Shown here in pieces: positions 48,164 to 59,373 of a stretch of 64,000 bases of DNA (within the stretch, counting starts at the first letter, position 1; each line of letters starts with the position of its first letter). Where the stretch lies: the NCBI GenBank assembly GCA_963205115.1, contig CAUJHV010000002.1, positions 1-64,000 on the forward strand. Direction: 5' to 3'. The notes under the pieces are model-generated. The model made no database searches, was not told the origin of the DNA, and worked only from the letters and a program-made list of their open reading frames with translations. The DNA comes from Pseudomonadota bacterium. Lineage in GTDB: Bacteria; Pseudomonadota; Gammaproteobacteria; Burkholderiales; Burkholderiaceae_C. Made by a program: the position numbers and the translations under genes.

Positions 48164-50772
48164 CAGACGACCACGTTGACCAGGCGGCCGGGCACGACGA
48201 TGACCTTCTTGATCAGACGGCCCTCGCTGAAGCGCGCGACTTCCTCGCTGGCCACGGCCAGACCCTCGATGGCGCCCTTGCTGGCATCGGCAGGCACGCG
48301 CAGCGAGCCGCGCAGCTTGCCGTTGACCTGCAGCACGAGCTCGATCTCGGCGCGCTTCAGCGCGGACTCGTCGACCTGCGGCCACGGGGCGTCGAGCAGG
48401 TCGCCCAGCTCGTCGGTGTAGCCCAGGTCGCGCCACAGCACGCAGCAGATGTGCGGGCAGGCGGGGTACAGCACACGCAGCAGCAAACCGAAGCCCTCGC
48501 GCAAGGCACCCGGCGCCTGGCCCTTGAAGCCTTCCAGCGCATTGAGCATCTTCATCGCGCCGGAGGCCACGGTGTTGTACTGCATGCGCTCGTAGTCGTA
48601 GCTCACCTGCCGCAGCACGGTGTGCAGCTCGAAGCGCAGGTCCGGCGCACCATCGGTGGCGCCGCCCGCGCGCAGTGCCGCGGCGTTGCGCGCACCGAAT
48701 TGCCACACACGTTTGAGGAAGCGGTTGGCGCCTTCCACGCCAGCGTCGTTCCACTCGATGGTCTGCTCGGGCGGCGAGGCGAACATGACGAACAGCCGCG
48801 CGGTATCGGCGCCGTAGCGGTCGTTCACCTCCTGCGGGTCCACGCCGTTGTTCTTGGACTTGGACATGGTCGTCCAGCCCTCGCACTGCACGGGCTGGCC
48901 GTCGCGCTTGGCGGTGGCGGAGACGACCTTCTGGTATTCGTCGCGCACGATGTCGAGGTCGTGTGCCCAGAAATATTCGCGGCCCGCGGCATCCGTGGTG
49001 CGCTGAAAGGCCTCGTTCAGCACCATGCCCTGCGTGAGCAGCCGCGTGAAGGGCTCGTCCACCGAGACCAGCTTCAGGTCGCGCATGACCTTGGTCCAGA
49101 AGCGCGCGTACAGCAGGTGCAGGATCGCGTGTTCGATGCCGCCGATGTACTGGTCCATCGGCATCCAGTACTGCGTACCGGCGCCGACCATGGCGCTGTC
49201 CAACTGCGCATCGCAGTAGCGCATGAAGTACCACGAGCTGTCCACGAAGGTGTCCATCGTGTCCGTCTCGCGCCGCGACGGCTGGCCGCAGATCGGGCAG
49301 GTGACGCCCGCGTGGAAGGCCTCGTGCTTGTTCAGCGGGTTGCCGCTGCCGTCGGGGATGCAGTCCTCGGGCAGCACGACCGGCAGGTCCTTCTCCGGCA
49401 CCGGCACCGCACCGTGTTCGGGGCAGTGGATGATGGGGATCGGCGTGCCCCAGTAGCGCTGGCGGCTGACGCCCCAGTCGCGCAGGCGCCAGGTCACCTT
49501 CTTCTCGCCCAGGCCCTTGGCGGACAGGTCGCGCGCGATCGCGTCCACGGCCTTGGCGCTGGGCAGGCCGCTGTAGTTGTCGGAGTTGATGACGACGCCG
49601 CGCGCCTTGTCGGCGTACCAGTCGTGCCAGCGGTGGTAGTCGTAGTGCGGCTCGTCGTCCACGTGCACGACCTGCAGGATCGGGATGCCGTATTTCAGCG
49701 CGAAGGCAAAGTCGCGCTCGTCGTGGCCGGGCACGCCCATGACCGCGCCGTCGCCGTAGCTCATCAGCACATAGTTGCCGACCCACACGTCCACGGCCGC
49801 GCCGGTGAGCGGGTGCGTGACCTGCAGGGCGGTCTTCACGCCCTTCTTCTCCTGCGTGGCGATCTCGGCCTCGGTCGTGCCGCCGGCCTTGCACTCGGCG
49901 ATGAAGGCCGCCACGGCGGGGTCGGTGGCCGCGGCGTGTGCCGCCAGCGGATGTTCAGGCGCGACCGCGCAGAAGGTGACACCCATGATGGTGTCCGCGC
50001 GCGTCGTGAAGACGTACAGCCGCCCGTCCTGCAGCGGCTGGCCGTCGGCGCCGCGGATCTGGTGCGGGAAGGCGAAGCGCACGCCCTCGCTGCGGCCGAT
50101 CCAGTTTTCCTGCATCAGCTTCACGCGCTCGGGCCAGCCCGGCAGGTGCTCCTGCACGGCGTCCAGCAGTTCCTGCGCGTACTGCGTGATCTTCAGGTAG
50201 TAGCCCGGGATCTCGCGCTTTTCGATCAGCGCGCCGGAACGCCAGCCGCGGCCGTCGATCACCTGCTCGTTGGCCAGCACGGTCTGGTCGACCGGGTCCC
50301 AGTTGACGACCTGCGTGCGGCGCTCGGCGATGCCGGCCTCCAGCATCTTCAGGAACAGCCACTGGTTCCACTTGTAGTAGGCCGGCGAGCAGGTCGCGAC
50401 CTCGCGGCTCCAGTCGATGGCCAGGCCCATGGCCTGCATCTGGCCCTTCATGTGGGCGATGTTGTCGTAGGTCCACTTCGCGGGCGGGACCTTGTTCTTC
50501 ATCGCCGCGTTTTCCGCCGGCAGGCCGAAGGCGTCCCAGCCCATCGGCATCAGCACGTTCATGCCCTTCATGCGCAGCTGGCGCGCGAGCATGTCGTTGA
50601 TGGTGTAGTTGCGCACATGCCCCATGTGCAGCTTGCCGCTGGGGTAGGGCAGCATCGAGCAGGCGTAGAACTTCGGACGCGTGGCGTCTTCGGTCACGCG
50701 GTAGGCGTCGCGGGCTCGCCAGTCCGATTGCGCGGCGGCTTCGACTTCGGCGGGGACGAATTTGTCGTTCAT
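48163..50772 (-). CDS. leuS: Leucyl-tRNA synthetase
   Basis: An 869-residue class I synthetase from the ATG at 50772 ([11 protein letters not shown]). The HIGH motif is HMGHVRNYT (about residue 49) and the KMSKS motif is MSKSK at 636-640. The editing domain (about residues 220-420) contains [20 protein letters not shown] and [18 protein letters not shown]. The anticodon-binding domain follows. It charges tRNA-Leu. The gene sits between exbD and lptE. Confidence 0.97.
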   Translation of the reverse strand: MNDKFVPAEVEAAAQSDWRARDAYRVTEDATRPKFYACSMLPYPSGKLHMGHVRNYTINDMLARQLRMKGMNVLMPMGWDAFGLPAENAAMKNKVPPAKWTYDNIAHMKGQMQAMGLAIDWSREVATCSPAYYKWNQWLFLKMLEAGIAERRTQVVNWDPVDQTVLANEQVIDGRGWRSGALIEKREIPGYYLKITQYAQELLDAVQEHLPGWPERVKLMQENWIGRSEGVRFAFPHQIRGADGQPLQDGRLYVFTTRADTIMGVTFCAVAPEHPLAAHAAATDPAVAAFIAECKAGGTTEAEIATQEKKGVKTALQVTHPLTGAAVDVWVGNYVLMSYGDGAVMGVPGHDERDFAFALKYGIPILQVVHVDDEPHYDYHRWHDWYADKARGVVINSDNYSGLPSAKAVDAIARDLSAKGLGEKKVTWRLRDWGVSRQRYWGTPIPIIHCPEHGAVPVPEKDLPVVLPEDCIPDGSGNPLNKHEAFHAGVTCPICGQPSRRETDTMDTFVDSSWYFMRYCDAQLDSAMVGAGTQYWMPMDQYIGGIEHAILHLLYARFWTKVMRDLKLVSVDEPFTRLLTQGMVLNEAFQRTTDAAGREYFWAHDLDIVRDEYQKVVSATAKRDGQPVQCEGWTTMSKSKNNGVDPQEVNDRYGADTARLFVMFASPPEQTIEWNDAGVEGANRFLKRVWQFGARNAAALRAGGATDGAPDLRFELHTVLRQVSYDYERMQYNTVASGAMKMLNALEGFKGQAPGALREGFGLLLRVLYPACPHICCVLWRDLGYTDELGDLLDAPWPQVDESALKRAEIELVLQVNGKLRGSLRVPADASKGAIEGLAVASEEVARFSEGRLIKKVIVVPGRLVNVVV

Positions 50773-50791
50773 CCGCCGATTGTAGGGACGG

Positions 50792-51253
<462 letters not shown>

Positions 51254-51256
51254 GGC

Positions 51257-51940
51257 TCAGGCGTCCGCGGCGCGGGCCTGCCGTGCGCCGGGCTCGGCGT
51301 CCAGCGCCATCTCGCGCAGGTCGTGCGCGAAGCCCTCGAGCTCGGCTTCGGCCTTCGCGACCCACTTGCCGAAGAGGTTGTAGGCCAGCACGGCGGGAAT
51401 GGCCACGGCCAGGCCGGCGGCCGTCATCACCAGCGCTTCGCCGACCGGGCCGGCGACCTTGTCCAACGTGAACGCGGCGCCCTCGCCCACGGCCAGCAGC
51501 GCGTGGTAGATCCCCCAGACCGTGCCGAACAGGCCGATGAACGGCGCCGTGCTGCCCACCGAGGCCAGCAGCACCTGGCCCAGCTGCAGATGGGCCAGCC
51601 CGCGGTGCAGGGCGTCGCGCAGCCGGCGCGTGAGCTGCGAGGCCAGCTGCGCCTGGGCCTGCAGCGTGCCCTGCGAGGCGCTGGCGGTGGCGGCGTCCAG
51701 CAAGGGCAGCAGCAGGTGTTCGCGGTCGAAGGCGGCCAGGCGTTCACGGCCGGCGGCCAGCGAGGCGGCCTCCCAGAAGGCAGGTACGGCACGTGCGATG
51801 TCGGCCGTGGCCCGGCGCAGCACCCAGGCCTTCCACAGGATCACGACCCAGGCGGCCACCGACAGGGCCAGCAGCAGCGCGGCAACCGCGACCCCGACGG
51901 CATCCGTGCGCGCCAGGAAGTTGCCGATGCCACCCATCAT
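51257..51940 (-). CDS. exbB: MotA/TolQ/ExbB proton channel family protein
   Basis: A 227-residue inner-membrane protein with three helices: about residues 15-37, 118-145 and 160-182. The conserved segments are [20 protein letters not shown] and [23 protein letters not shown], which carry the channel threonines. It powers ExbD. The start overlaps the dapB stop by four bases (ATGA). Confidence 0.92.
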   Translation of the reverse strand: MMGGIGNFLARTDAVGVAVAALLLALSVAAWVVILWKAWVLRRATADIARAVPAFWEAASLAAGRERLAAFDREHLLLPLLDAATASASQGTLQAQAQLASQLTRRLRDALHRGLAHLQLGQVLLASVGSTAPFIGLFGTVWGIYHALLAVGEGAAFTLDKVAGPVGEALVMTAAGLAVAIPAVLAYNLFGKWVAKAEAELEGFAHDLREMALDAEPGARQARAADA

Positions 51941-52752
51941 GCGAAGCCGAGCACCTCGTCCATGCCGTACAGGCCGGTGGCCTTGCTGGCGAGGAAGCGC
52001 GCGGCGCGCAGGCTGCCCTGGGCATAGCCGGCGCGGCTGGAGGCCTTGTGCGAGATCTCGATGCGCTCGCCCGTGCCGGCGAACAGCACGGTGTGGTCGC
52101 CCACGATGTCGCCGCCGCGGATGGTGGCAAAACCGATGGACGAGGGGTCGCGCGGACCGGTGACGCCTTCGCGCGCAAAGACGCCGCAGGTCGCGAGGTC
52201 GCGGCCCAGCGCCTGCGCGATCACCTCGCCCATCTTCAGCGCGGTGCCGCTGGGGGCGTCCACCTTGTGGCGGTGGTGCGCCTCGATGACCTCGATGTCG
52301 TAGCCGGTGTCGAAGGCCCGGGCGGCCATGTCCAGCAGCCGCAGGACCACGTTGACGCCCACGCTCATGTTCGGCGACAGCACGACGGCCACGTGCTGCG
52401 CGTGTTCGGCAATCTCGTCTTTCTGCTCGGGCGACAGGCCGGTGGTGCCGATCACGGCCTTCACGCCCAGGCGGCGGCAGGCCTGCAGGTGCGCCATCGT
52501 GCCTTCGGGCCGGGTGAAGTCGATCAGCACCTGGGCGCCTTCCAGCGCGGTCTGCACGTCGGCACGGATGGACACGCCGGTCTCGCGGCCCATCGCCGCA
52601 CCCGCATCGCGGCCCAGCGCCGGGCTGCCGGGCACATCCAGTGCGGTGTGCAGTTGGAGGTCGGGCGCGGCCAGCACGGCCTCGATCAGCATCTGGCCCA
52701 TGCGGCCCGATGCGCCGGCCACGGCCACGCGCAGGCGAGATGGAGCGGTCAC
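51937..52752 (-). CDS. dapB: 4-hydroxy-tetrahydrodipicolinate reductase
   Basis: A 271-residue enzyme of the lysine/meso-diaminopimelate pathway. The dinucleotide-binding motif is [13 protein letters not shown] (about residues 9-21), followed by [15 protein letters not shown] and the active-site [15 protein letters not shown] (about residues 157-171, with His and Lys). It ends with [11 protein letters not shown], as is typical. It overlaps exbB and bamE by four bases each. Confidence 0.96.
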   Translation of the reverse strand: MTAPSRLRVAVAGASGRMGQMLIEAVLAAPDLQLHTALDVPGSPALGRDAGAAMGRETGVSIRADVQTALEGAQVLIDFTRPEGTMAHLQACRRLGVKAVIGTTGLSPEQKDEIAEHAQHVAVVLSPNMSVGVNVVLRLLDMAARAFDTGYDIEVIEAHHRHKVDAPSGTALKMGEVIAQALGRDLATCGVFAREGVTGPRDPSSIGFATIRGGDIVGDHTVLFAGTGERIEISHKASSRAGYAQGSLRAARFLASKATGLYGMDEVLGFA

Positions 52753-53309
52753 TTCGGCTCCAGCGGCGGGTAGCTGCGGGCCGGGCCCTGCGGCTGCGCG
52801 GCGGCGTCGTCCTTGCGCGGCACGGGTGCGGGCAGGGCCGCGCGCTGCTCGCTGCTGAGCATCAGGTCCGGCACCTTGGCGTCCTTGCGCACCGGCACGA
52901 CGGAGGCCACGAACTCGGCTTCGGTCGGCAGGTCATCGGGTGCCTCCAGGCGATCGAGCGTGCCGCCCTTGAAGTGCGCCACCACCACCCGCTTCTGCGG
53001 GGCCGTGCCCGGCCGGCGCAGCGAGAAGAAGTAGTCCCAGCGGTCGGCATGGAAGGGGTCGGCCAGCATCGGCGAGCCCAGCACGGCCTGCACCTGCTCG
53101 CGCGTCATGCCGGGGCGCACCAGCGCCACCTGCTCCTTGGTCACCGCATTGCCTTGCACGATATCGATGCGGTAGGGCGTGATGAAGCCCAGGAAGCTGT
53201 CGGTCGATTGCTCGCGCGTGGCGCAGCCTGCGCCGAGCACCGCGGTCAGCGCCAACGGCAGCCAGAGCGCCCCGCGCCGGCGCAGGGTCAGGGGACGGAT
53301 CGATATCAT
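52749..53309 (-). CDS. bamE: Outer-membrane assembly lipoprotein BamE
   Basis: A 186-residue lipoprotein with lipobox LGAGC near residue 28. The BamE fold follows: [35 protein letters not shown] is the conserved stretch (about residues 46-80), with [12 protein letters not shown]. The C-terminal 60 residues are a less conserved Pro-rich tail. It helps the BamA machine insert outer-membrane proteins. It is divergent from fur and overlaps dapB by four bases. Its start has a -10-like hexamer six bases upstream and no Shine-Dalgarno sequence. Confidence 0.93.
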   Translation of the reverse strand: MISIRPLTLRRRGALWLPLALTAVLGAGCATREQSTDSFLGFITPYRIDIVQGNAVTKEQVALVRPGMTREQVQAVLGSPMLADPFHADRWDYFFSLRRPGTAPQKRVVVAHFKGGTLDRLEAPDDLPTEAEFVASVVPVRKDAKVPDLMLSSEQRAALPAPVPRKDDAAAQPQGPARSYPPLEPK

Positions 53310-53321
53310 GCACAGATTCTA
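53310..53321 (-). promoter_or_regulatory. Possible -10 element directly before bamE (leaderless start candidate)
   Basis: On the minus strand TAGAAT (53321 to 53316) is followed by six bases and the ATG at 53309, so transcription would start at the initiation codon. The fur start is only 41 bases away on the other strand, so both promoters share this gap. No Shine-Dalgarno sequence. Confidence 0.4.
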
Positions 53322-53349
53322 CCGATCGGGTGCGGATGCGCCCTTGTCC

Positions 53350-53829
53350 ATGAACCGCGTCGACGAGCTCAAGCACAGCGGACTGAAAGCCACGCTGCCG
53401 CGGCTGAAGATCCTGGGGGTCTTCGAGTCCGGCGGCCAGCGGCACATGACCGCCGAAGATGTCTATCGCGCGCTGCTCGCCGACGAAGCCGATATCGGGC
53501 TGGCCACGGTCTACCGTGTGCTGATGCAGTTCGAGCAGGCGGGGCTGCTGCTGCGCAGTCATTTCGAGTCCGGCAAGTCGGTCTACGAGCTCAACCAGGG
53601 CCAGCACCACGACCACCTGGTGTGCCTGAACTGCGGGCGTGTCGAGGAGTTTTTCGACGCCGAGATCGAACGCCGGCAGCGCGCGGTGGCGCATGAGCGT
53701 GGATTTTCGATCCAGGAACATGCGCTGGCGCTCTATGCCCAGTGCACCAAGGCGAACTGCAAGTACCGGCCGCGGCCGGCCAACCCGCACGAGCCGCTCG
53801 ACGACGCCGAGGGGCCTGCGGCACGCTGA
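53350..53829 (+). CDS. fur: Ferric uptake regulator
   Basis: A 159-residue repressor from the ATG at 53350 ([20 protein letters not shown]). The winged-helix DNA-binding domain occupies about residues 1-85, with the recognition helix region [17 protein letters not shown]. The dimer domain has the metal-binding [16 protein letters not shown] and a second cysteine pair CTKANCKYR near residue 137. Fur represses iron uptake genes when Fe2+ is bound. It is divergent from bamE, a common arrangement in Burkholderiales. Confidence 0.95.
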   Translation: MNRVDELKHSGLKATLPRLKILGVFESGGQRHMTAEDVYRALLADEADIGLATVYRVLMQFEQAGLLLRSHFESGKSVYELNQGQHHDHLVCLNCGRVEEFFDAEIERRQRAVAHERGFSIQEHALALYAQCTKANCKYRPRPANPHEPLDDAEGPAAR

Positions 53830-53852
53830 GCCGGCAAGCCGCGGCGGCGCCT

Positions 53853-54815
53853 TCAGGTGTCGCCGTCGCCGCCGTTTTCCAGGGCCTTCTGGTGGCGCTG
53901 GACAAATTCCTGGTAGGTGTCGATGCCGCGCAACTGCAGGATCGTGTTGCGCACGGCGGCTTCCACCAGCACCGCCAGGTTGCGGCCGGCATCCACCTGG
54001 ATGACCACCTTGCGCACATCGATGCCCAGCACGTTCTGGTACAACGGTTCGTGCGGCAGGCGGTCGAAATCGCGCTCCATGGTCTCGCGGCGCACCAGGT
54101 GCACGATGAGCTTGAGCCGCATCTTCCGACGCACGGCGGTCTCGCCGAAGATGGCCTTGATGTCCAGCAGGCCGATTCCGCGCACCTCGAGCAGGTTGAT
54201 CAGCAGCGGCGGGCAACGGCCCTCGAGCGCGGTTTGCGACACGCGGTAGAGGTCGACCGCATCGTCGGCCACCAGGCCATGGCCCCGCGAGACCAGTTCC
54301 AGCCCGAGTTCGCTCTTGCCCAGGCCCGATTCGCCGGTCAGCAACACGCCCAGGCCCAGGATGTCCATGAAGACACCGTGCAGCGTCAGCCGCTCGGCGA
54401 AGCGTTCGCTGAGGAAGGCGCGCACCACGTCGATCACGTGGCCGGCCGATTCCTGGGTCACGAACAGGGGAATGTCGGCGCGGTCGCACATCGCCACCAG
54501 GCGCTCCGGCGGCTTCTGGCCGTCGGCCACGATGATGACCGGCGGCTCCAACGTCACGATGCGCGAGATGCGCCGCTCCTGGTCGTCCGGGTCGGCCGCG
54601 AGCAGGTAGGCCACCTCGCGTCGCCCGACGATCTGCACGCGGTACGGGTGGATGTAGTTGAGATAACCCACCAGGTCGGCCGACGAACGCGCGTCGCGCA
54701 CGGCGGCCTCGTCGAAGTGGCGGTCCGGATGGGCATGACCGGCCACCCATTCCCAATGCATCGCCTGGCGATGGGTCTCGAACAGCGCTTCGGCGCTGAT
54801 CGACGTGTGTTTCAT
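53853..54815 (-). CDS. hprK: HPr kinase/phosphorylase
   Basis: A 320-residue enzyme from the ATG at 54815. The N-terminal domain covers about residues 1-130. The kinase domain has Walker [10 protein letters not shown] (about residues 155-163), the metal-binding [10 protein letters not shown] and the HPrK signature [16 protein letters not shown] (about residues 207-222). It phosphorylates and dephosphorylates the serine of HPr. The start overlaps the ptsN stop by four bases. In betaproteobacteria this runs with the regulatory, not the sugar-importing, PTS. Confidence 0.95.
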   Translation of the reverse strand: MKHTSISAEALFETHRQAMHWEWVAGHAHPDRHFDEAAVRDARSSADLVGYLNYIHPYRVQIVGRREVAYLLAADPDDQERRISRIVTLEPPVIIVADGQKPPERLVAMCDRADIPLFVTQESAGHVIDVVRAFLSERFAERLTLHGVFMDILGLGVLLTGESGLGKSELGLELVSRGHGLVADDAVDLYRVSQTALEGRCPPLLINLLEVRGIGLLDIKAIFGETAVRRKMRLKLIVHLVRRETMERDFDRLPHEPLYQNVLGIDVRKVVIQVDAGRNLAVLVEAAVRNTILQLRGIDTYQEFVQRHQKALENGGDGDT

Positions 54816-55282
54816 GCGTTGGTCTTCAGCGGTTGCCAGCCGGCGATCAGGGCGTGCACGGCGGCGGCATCGCCTTCGGCCTTCAGCTTGTCGCGCAGCT
54901 CGCGGTCGGACAGCATCTCGGCAATCTCCGAGAGGATTTCCAGGTGGCGCTGCGTCGCGGCCTCGGGCACCAGCAGGAAGATCAGCAGCGACACCGGCTC
55001 GTCGTCCGGCGCGTCGAAGGCGATGGGCTGCTGCACGCGCAGGACTGCCGCCAGCGGATTCTTCAGGCCCTTGATGCGCCCGTGCGGGATCGCGACGCCG
55101 TGGCCCAGGCCGGTCGAACCCAGGCGCTCGCGCGCGAAGAGGTTGTCCGTCACGGTGCCGCGCGCGATGGCGTGCTGGTTCTCGAACAGCAGCCCCGCCT
55201 GCTCGAAAGCCCGCTTCTTGCTGGAAGCGTCGACATGCACCAGCACATTGTTGGCGGGCAGGATGGCGGCAAGGCGGTTCAT
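54812..55282 (-). CDS. ptsN: Nitrogen-type PTS enzyme IIA (EIIA-Ntr)
   Basis: A 156-residue regulatory protein beginning [19 protein letters not shown] (an ATG six codons upstream is possible). The phosphorylated His is in [16 protein letters not shown] (about residue 72), and [14 protein letters not shown] [21 protein letters not shown] follows. It belongs to the regulatory PTS that links nitrogen and carbon status to potassium and other functions. It is coupled to hprK. Confidence 0.94.
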   Translation of the reverse strand: MNRLAAILPANNVLVHVDASSKKRAFEQAGLLFENQHAIARGTVTDNLFARERLGSTGLGHGVAIPHGRIKGLKNPLAAVLRVQQPIAFDAPDDEPVSLLIFLLVPEAATQRHLEILSEIAEMLSDRELRDKLKAEGDAAAVHALIAGWQPLKTNA

Positions 55283-55454
55283 GGATGGTCGGCCTGACAT
55301 CGTGCATCGCCGGCGCGCCATGCTTGGCGTGCGGCCGTGCAGCGCACAGACCCGAATGGGAAAACGGAAATTATAGGAATCGACCCTCTCCAGCCGCGCC
55401 CATGTCTTTGCGGGGGGCGCGGTTCGCGGCATCGCAGCAACAGCCCCCGATCGC

Positions 55455-55486
55455 GGGAAAAGAAAAAGGCCCCGCGAGGGGCCTTT
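55455..55486 (-). terminator. Rho-independent terminator after hpf
   Basis: AAAGGCCCC at 55465-55473 pairs with GGGGCCTTT at 55478-55486 around a four-base loop. On the minus strand the stem is followed by a T-rich run (TTCTTTT), so it is a classical intrinsic terminator 24 bases after the hpf stop. ptsN and hprK therefore need read-through or their own promoter. Confidence 0.85.
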
Positions 55487-55509
55487 CGTCTCGACGGGTG
55501 GGACAGCTG

Positions 55510-55851
55510 TCAGTTTGCACCCGCGTCCAGCCGCTTGGCGGACACGTGATGGTGGTCTTGCATGCGGTCCTTGTGACGCACCACCTGGCGGTCGAGCTTG
55601 TCCATCAGCTGGTCAATGGCGGCGTACAGGTCCTCATGCGATTGTTCGCAAAAGATGTCTCGACCTTTGACATGCAGTGTGACCTCGGCCCGTTGCCTTC
55701 GTTCCTTCTCCTTCATGCGCTCGACCGTTAGCAGCACGTTGACATCCACGACCTGATCGAAATGGCGCGTGACCCGATCCAACTTGGTAAGCACGTACTC
55801 TCGCAGGGCGGGCGTGACTTCAAGATGATGGCCGCTGATGGTGAGATTCAT
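55510..55851 (-). CDS. hpf: Ribosome hibernation-promoting factor (short form)
   Basis: A 113-residue protein from the ATG at 55851 ([20 protein letters not shown]). It has the S30AE fold with [21 protein letters not shown] and the helix [20 protein letters not shown] (about residues 77-96), ending in a His/Lys-rich tail. The length matches the short HPF/YfiA form, which promotes 100S ribosome dimers or inactive 70S. Promoter type was not resolved. It is separated from ptsN by a strong terminator. Confidence 0.93.
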   Translation of the reverse strand: MNLTISGHHLEVTPALREYVLTKLDRVTRHFDQVVDVNVLLTVERMKEKERRQRAEVTLHVKGRDIFCEQSHEDLYAAIDQLMDKLDRQVVRHKDRMQDHHHVSAKRLDAGAN

Positions 55852-56006
55852 CCCGGGGTTCCTTTCTCGAGGTATCGGATGTCGTCGCCCCACTGCACGG
55901 GGCGGTTCCAGTGTGCGCCCGAACGTGGGAGGAGGCAAGCGCAGCGCCGGTACCAGGCAGGGGGGATCGAGACCGGGTTGTCGACTGCTACCGCTTCGCG
56001 CGGCTT

Positions 56007-58016
56007 TCAGCCCGGCGCGCCCGGAATCGGCGTATGCAGCATCACCGCTGCCTGGCGCCCGCGCAGCCGCGCCGAGCCCAGCGGCCGGGCAGCGCCCGGC
56101 GGCAGGCGTGCCTGGGTTTCTTCACCGATCAGGATGTCCACGCCGAAGCTGGTGGTGAGTTCCTCCAGGCGCGAGGCCACGTTCACCGCGTCGCCCATGA
56201 CGGTGTAGGCACGCCGGTGCCGTGAGCCGAGGTCGCCGACCACCATGGTTCCGGAGTTGATGCCGATGCTCAGGGCCAGTGCCGGCCAGCCGCGCTGGGC
56301 GAAACGCTGGTTGAGCCCCGGCAGCGCCGCCTGCATCGCCAGCGCCGCGGCCACTGCATGCCGGGCGTGCGCCGGGTCGGCCACGGGCGCACCCCAGAAT
56401 GCCATCACCGAATCGCCGATGTACTTGTCCAACGTACCCTTGTGCTGACGCACGATCTCGGCCATGGCCGAGAAGAAATCGTTCATCAACTCGGCCAACT
56501 CGGCCGGCGGCAGGGATTCGGACAAGCGCGTGAAGCCGCGCAGGTCGGCAAACAGCACGGTGAGCTCGGCGCTGCGCCCCTGCATGTCGTAGTGGGCGGC
56601 GTCGCGGCTCATGCGGGCCACCAGTTCGGGCGGCACGTACTGACCGAACAGTGTCTCTATGCGGCGCCGCTCGCGCTGCTCCCAGACCAGGCCGTGCACC
56701 ACGCGCCAGCCGAACAGGCCCATGACCAGCAGCAGCGAAGAAGCCAGCGGCAGCGCCCAGTGGCGCGCGTCCCATGCCCAGGCATTCGCGGCCACCAGGG
56801 ACACGACCGCGACCAGTGCCCAGACCGCTGCAGTGCGCAGGCTCAGGCGTGCCAGCGGCCACATGCATCCGGTCAGCGCCAGCAGGAAGAGTGCCTCGAC
56901 TGGCCGCGACCAGGCAGGTACGTGTGGCACCCGCTCGTCGAGCAGCGCGCCGAGCAAAGTGGCGTGGGTCTGCACGCCGGGCAGGTTGGCGTTCACCGGC
57001 GTGGGGTGCAGATCGGCCAGACCCGGCACGCTGGTGCCCACCAGCACGATGCGGCCGCGCAGGCTCTGCGCTGGGAGCTTGCCGTCCAGGATGTCGATGG
57101 CCGAATGGAGGCGGGCCCAACCCAGCGGCCCGGCATAGGGCAGCACGATGCCGGCGTCGGGGCCCACGGGCACCCGCAGGCGTCCGCGCGGGCCGTCCAG
57201 GACCAGCGCCTGCAAGGGGCCTGTGGCTGGCTCGGCCTTCCAGGTGCCGCCGCCGGTCTGCGCCCGGGCCAGCGCCAGCGCCATCGAGCCATGGATCTGG
57301 CCGTCGATCTGGACCAGCAGCGGGGCCTGCCGGCGGATGCCGTCCGGATCGACCCAGGCCTCGAGGAAGCCACCGCCGGCGGCGGGCTGGCTCAGGCGGT
57401 CGAGACTCGCCCCGTAGCCGTGGAAGCGCGGCAAGCCCTCGACCGCGTCGGCTGGCATCACGGGTGGCGGCAAGGTGCCGCTGCGGATCGCACGGGCCCC
57501 GCGCGTGACATGGAAGCCCAGGACGACCGGATGGGTGGCGATGACCGCGGCGAGCTGGCCGTCGCGGTCGAGTTCGACGCGGCGCGCCTCGAGTGCCGCC
57601 CGGAAGGCCAGATCGCCGGCCAGCGGGCCTGCGGCCCACTGTTCGAGCACCGGCAGGCCCGAACTCGTGTCGGGTTCGGCCAGGATCAGGTCCAGGCCGA
57701 CGATCGCCGCGCCTCGCTGGTCGAACACGCGCCGCACCAGGTCGGCCAGGCGGTCCCGGCCCCAGGGCCACCGGCCCACGGCCGCCAGCGAGCGCTCGTC
57801 GATGTCGACGATGGCGATGCGTTCGTCCGGGGTGCTGGTGGCAAAAGCCTGCAGGCGCTGGTCATGAATCCAGGCGTCGAGCTGTTGCAGCGGGCCCCAG
57901 CCCCAGCCGACCAGCGCATGCAGCACCAGCGCCACGGACAGCGCCGTGCCGGGAAACCACTTGAGCAGGAAATCGAGCGCCGGCCGCGGCTTGTCAGCGG
58001 AGCTTGATGTCGACAC
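56007..58016 (-). CDS. CHASE2-domain adenylate/guanylate cyclase
   Basis: A 669-residue membrane protein. A first helix (about residues 18-40) leads to a periplasmic CHASE2 sensor (about 45-335; [41 protein letters not shown]). Then three helices (about 350-435) and a class III cyclase domain (about 475-640) follow: [26 protein letters not shown] and [20 protein letters not shown] with metal Asp residues in place. The YTVMGDAVN region fits adenylate cyclase. Its start lies 23 bases inside the upstream OmpA-like gene. Confidence 0.92.
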   Translation of the reverse strand: MSTSSSADKPRPALDFLLKWFPGTALSVALVLHALVGWGWGPLQQLDAWIHDQRLQAFATSTPDERIAIVDIDERSLAAVGRWPWGRDRLADLVRRVFDQRGAAIVGLDLILAEPDTSSGLPVLEQWAAGPLAGDLAFRAALEARRVELDRDGQLAAVIATHPVVLGFHVTRGARAIRSGTLPPPVMPADAVEGLPRFHGYGASLDRLSQPAAGGGFLEAWVDPDGIRRQAPLLVQIDGQIHGSMALALARAQTGGGTWKAEPATGPLQALVLDGPRGRLRVPVGPDAGIVLPYAGPLGWARLHSAIDILDGKLPAQSLRGRIVLVGTSVPGLADLHPTPVNANLPGVQTHATLLGALLDERVPHVPAWSRPVEALFLLALTGCMWPLARLSLRTAAVWALVAVVSLVAANAWAWDARHWALPLASSLLLVMGLFGWRVVHGLVWEQRERRRIETLFGQYVPPELVARMSRDAAHYDMQGRSAELTVLFADLRGFTRLSESLPPAELAELMNDFFSAMAEIVRQHKGTLDKYIGDSVMAFWGAPVADPAHARHAVAAALAMQAALPGLNQRFAQRGWPALALSIGINSGTMVVGDLGSRHRRAYTVMGDAVNVASRLEELTTSFGVDILIGEETQARLPPGAARPLGSARLRGRQAAVMLHTPIPGAPG

Positions 58017-58623
58017 GGCGGTTGCGGGGCTCGGCCGTTTCGTCCGGTGTGGCCACCAGCGGCTCGCGTTCGCCGCGCCCGACGACCTGCATCTGCTGTT
58101 CGGCGAAGCCGGCGGCCACCAGTCGATCCTTCAGGGCCTTGGCGCGCTGCAGGGACAGCCGGTCGTTGTCTTCCAACTGGCCGACCCTATCGGTGTGGCC
58201 GATCAGGACCAGCTCGCCGCCCGGGTAGCCGGCCAGTGCCTGGCGCACCTCGTCGAGCGTCGCATCGGAGCCGGCCGCCATCTGGTTGGAGCCGGTCTCG
58301 AAGTAGACCGTCCACAGCCGCGCGCGCGGCGGCTGTGCGGCCAGCAGCGCACCGTAGCGTGCCTGCACCTCGTCGGCCTTCGCCGTGCCGGGGGTGATCG
58401 CGCCATCGCGTGCCACGCGCGCCTCGGCCAGCGGCTGGTCCAGCACGCGTTCGCCCTGCGGTGTGCGCACGCTCACGCCGCCGGTGGGGCGACCTTCGCG
58501 ACCCGGCAGCAGCACGACCCGGTCGACCTGGGGCGAGGCGCATCCGCCCGCAAGCAGCGCCAGGCCCAGGCCGGCGGCGAGTGCGCGGCCGGACCAGGCG
58601 CGGGGGAGTCGGCGGATCGTCAC
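57994..58623 (-). CDS. OmpA-family lipoprotein
   Basis: A 209-residue lipoprotein: signal with lipobox LLAGGC near residue 28, a spacer, then an OmpA/MotB C-terminal domain (about residues 100-209; [57 protein letters not shown]) that binds peptidoglycan. It starts four bases after the FecR-domain gene and overlaps the cyclase gene, so the three are one operon. It may tether the cyclase's CHASE2 sensor to the cell wall, which is inference. Confidence 0.9.
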   Translation of the reverse strand: MTIRRLPRAWSGRALAAGLGLALLAGGCASPQVDRVVLLPGREGRPTGGVSVRTPQGERVLDQPLAEARVARDGAITPGTAKADEVQARYGALLAAQPPRARLWTVYFETGSNQMAAGSDATLDEVRQALAGYPGGELVLIGHTDRVGQLEDNDRLSLQRAKALKDRLVAAGFAEQQMQVVGRGEREPLVATPDETAEPRNRRVDIKLR

Positions 58624-58627
58624 GGTC

Positions 58628-59080
58628 TCACTCTCCGGTGGTTTCGACGATGAATTCGGTGCCGCGCACGCCCATCACAGCCGTGGGCGTTTCGATGCGC
58701 ACGTTCTGCGGTGCCTCGCGGGCGATCAGGCCGGTGATCATGTGCAGTGCGCCCTGGTACAGGCGGATCCACAGCTTGCCATCCTGTGAGGTGCTGTCGA
58801 AGCGAACCTCGCTGAGTTCGAGCCGCGTGGCCGCGCCGGCCGACAGCAGCGTGTCATCGATCAGCGTGATGCCCACGCTGCCGGGCGTGCCGGTGACGAT
58901 GCGGTCCTTGCGCAGCACGTGCATGCCCACGCTCAGGGGCAGCCGCTGGCCCGCGCGCTCGACCACGACCGTGCCGCTCAGGCGCTTGACCGTCCCGGCT
59001 ACGGTGTCCTGCGCCCACGCCGTCGGCAGGCACAGCAGCAGCGCCAGCATGCCCAGCAGGTGTTTCAGACGATGGCTCAT
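58628..59080 (-). CDS. FecR-domain exported protein
   Basis: A 150-residue exported protein (signal peptide ending AWAQ near residue 24) from the ATG at 59080. The FecR-type domain follows: AGTVKRLSGTVVVERAGQ, LRKDRIVTGTPGSVGI, TRLELSEVRFD and the closing MGVRGTEFIVET. Unlike true FecR sigma-factor regulators it has no cytoplasmic anti-sigma part and no TonB receptor nearby. It heads the operon with the OmpA-like protein and the CHASE2 cyclase. Confidence 0.88.
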   Translation of the reverse strand: MSHRLKHLLGMLALLLCLPTAWAQDTVAGTVKRLSGTVVVERAGQRLPLSVGMHVLRKDRIVTGTPGSVGITLIDDTLLSAGAATRLELSEVRFDSTSQDGKLWIRLYQGALHMITGLIAREAPQNVRIETPTAVMGVRGTEFIVETTGE

Positions 59081-59107
59081 GGTCGACTCGATTCCCGCAC
59101 GCTGCGA

Positions 59108-59113
59108 ACTGTA
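59108..59113 (-). promoter_or_regulatory. Possible -10 element of the FecR-OmpA-cyclase operon
   Basis: On the minus strand TACAGT (59113 to 59108) lies 27 bases before the FecR-domain start. A poor -35 is found 17 bases upstream. The rest of the gap up to 59373 shows no other feature. Confidence 0.3.
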
Positions 59114-59361
59114 GCGCCCGGGCCCTACAACTGGCAGTGCAGGCTGGGGGTTGACCGCCGCTCCAAACATTTCGTCACGTGCTTTTCCGAAGGCCGCTTC
59201 TGGGCGATTCCACGTGGCGGATCTTCACGGCTCCCACCGGCCGGTGGCCCGGGCCGCAGCGAACCGGGTCCAGCCGCGGAATCCGCTGCCGGTCACGTGC
59301 CAGGGGCCGGGTGCGCGGCATCTCCTGCGCCCGCCGCCGGCCTGTTCGGCACGGCTTGCGC

Positions 59362-59373
59362 GACACTGCCGCG
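59362..59373 (+). promoter_or_regulatory. Possible -10 element directly before the M14 gene (leaderless start candidate)
   Basis: GACACT at 59362-59367 is six bases before the ATG at 59374, with no ribosome-binding site. The same CACTGCCGCG string follows the TACACT element before the trp leader, about 1.07 kb downstream. Confidence 0.3.
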
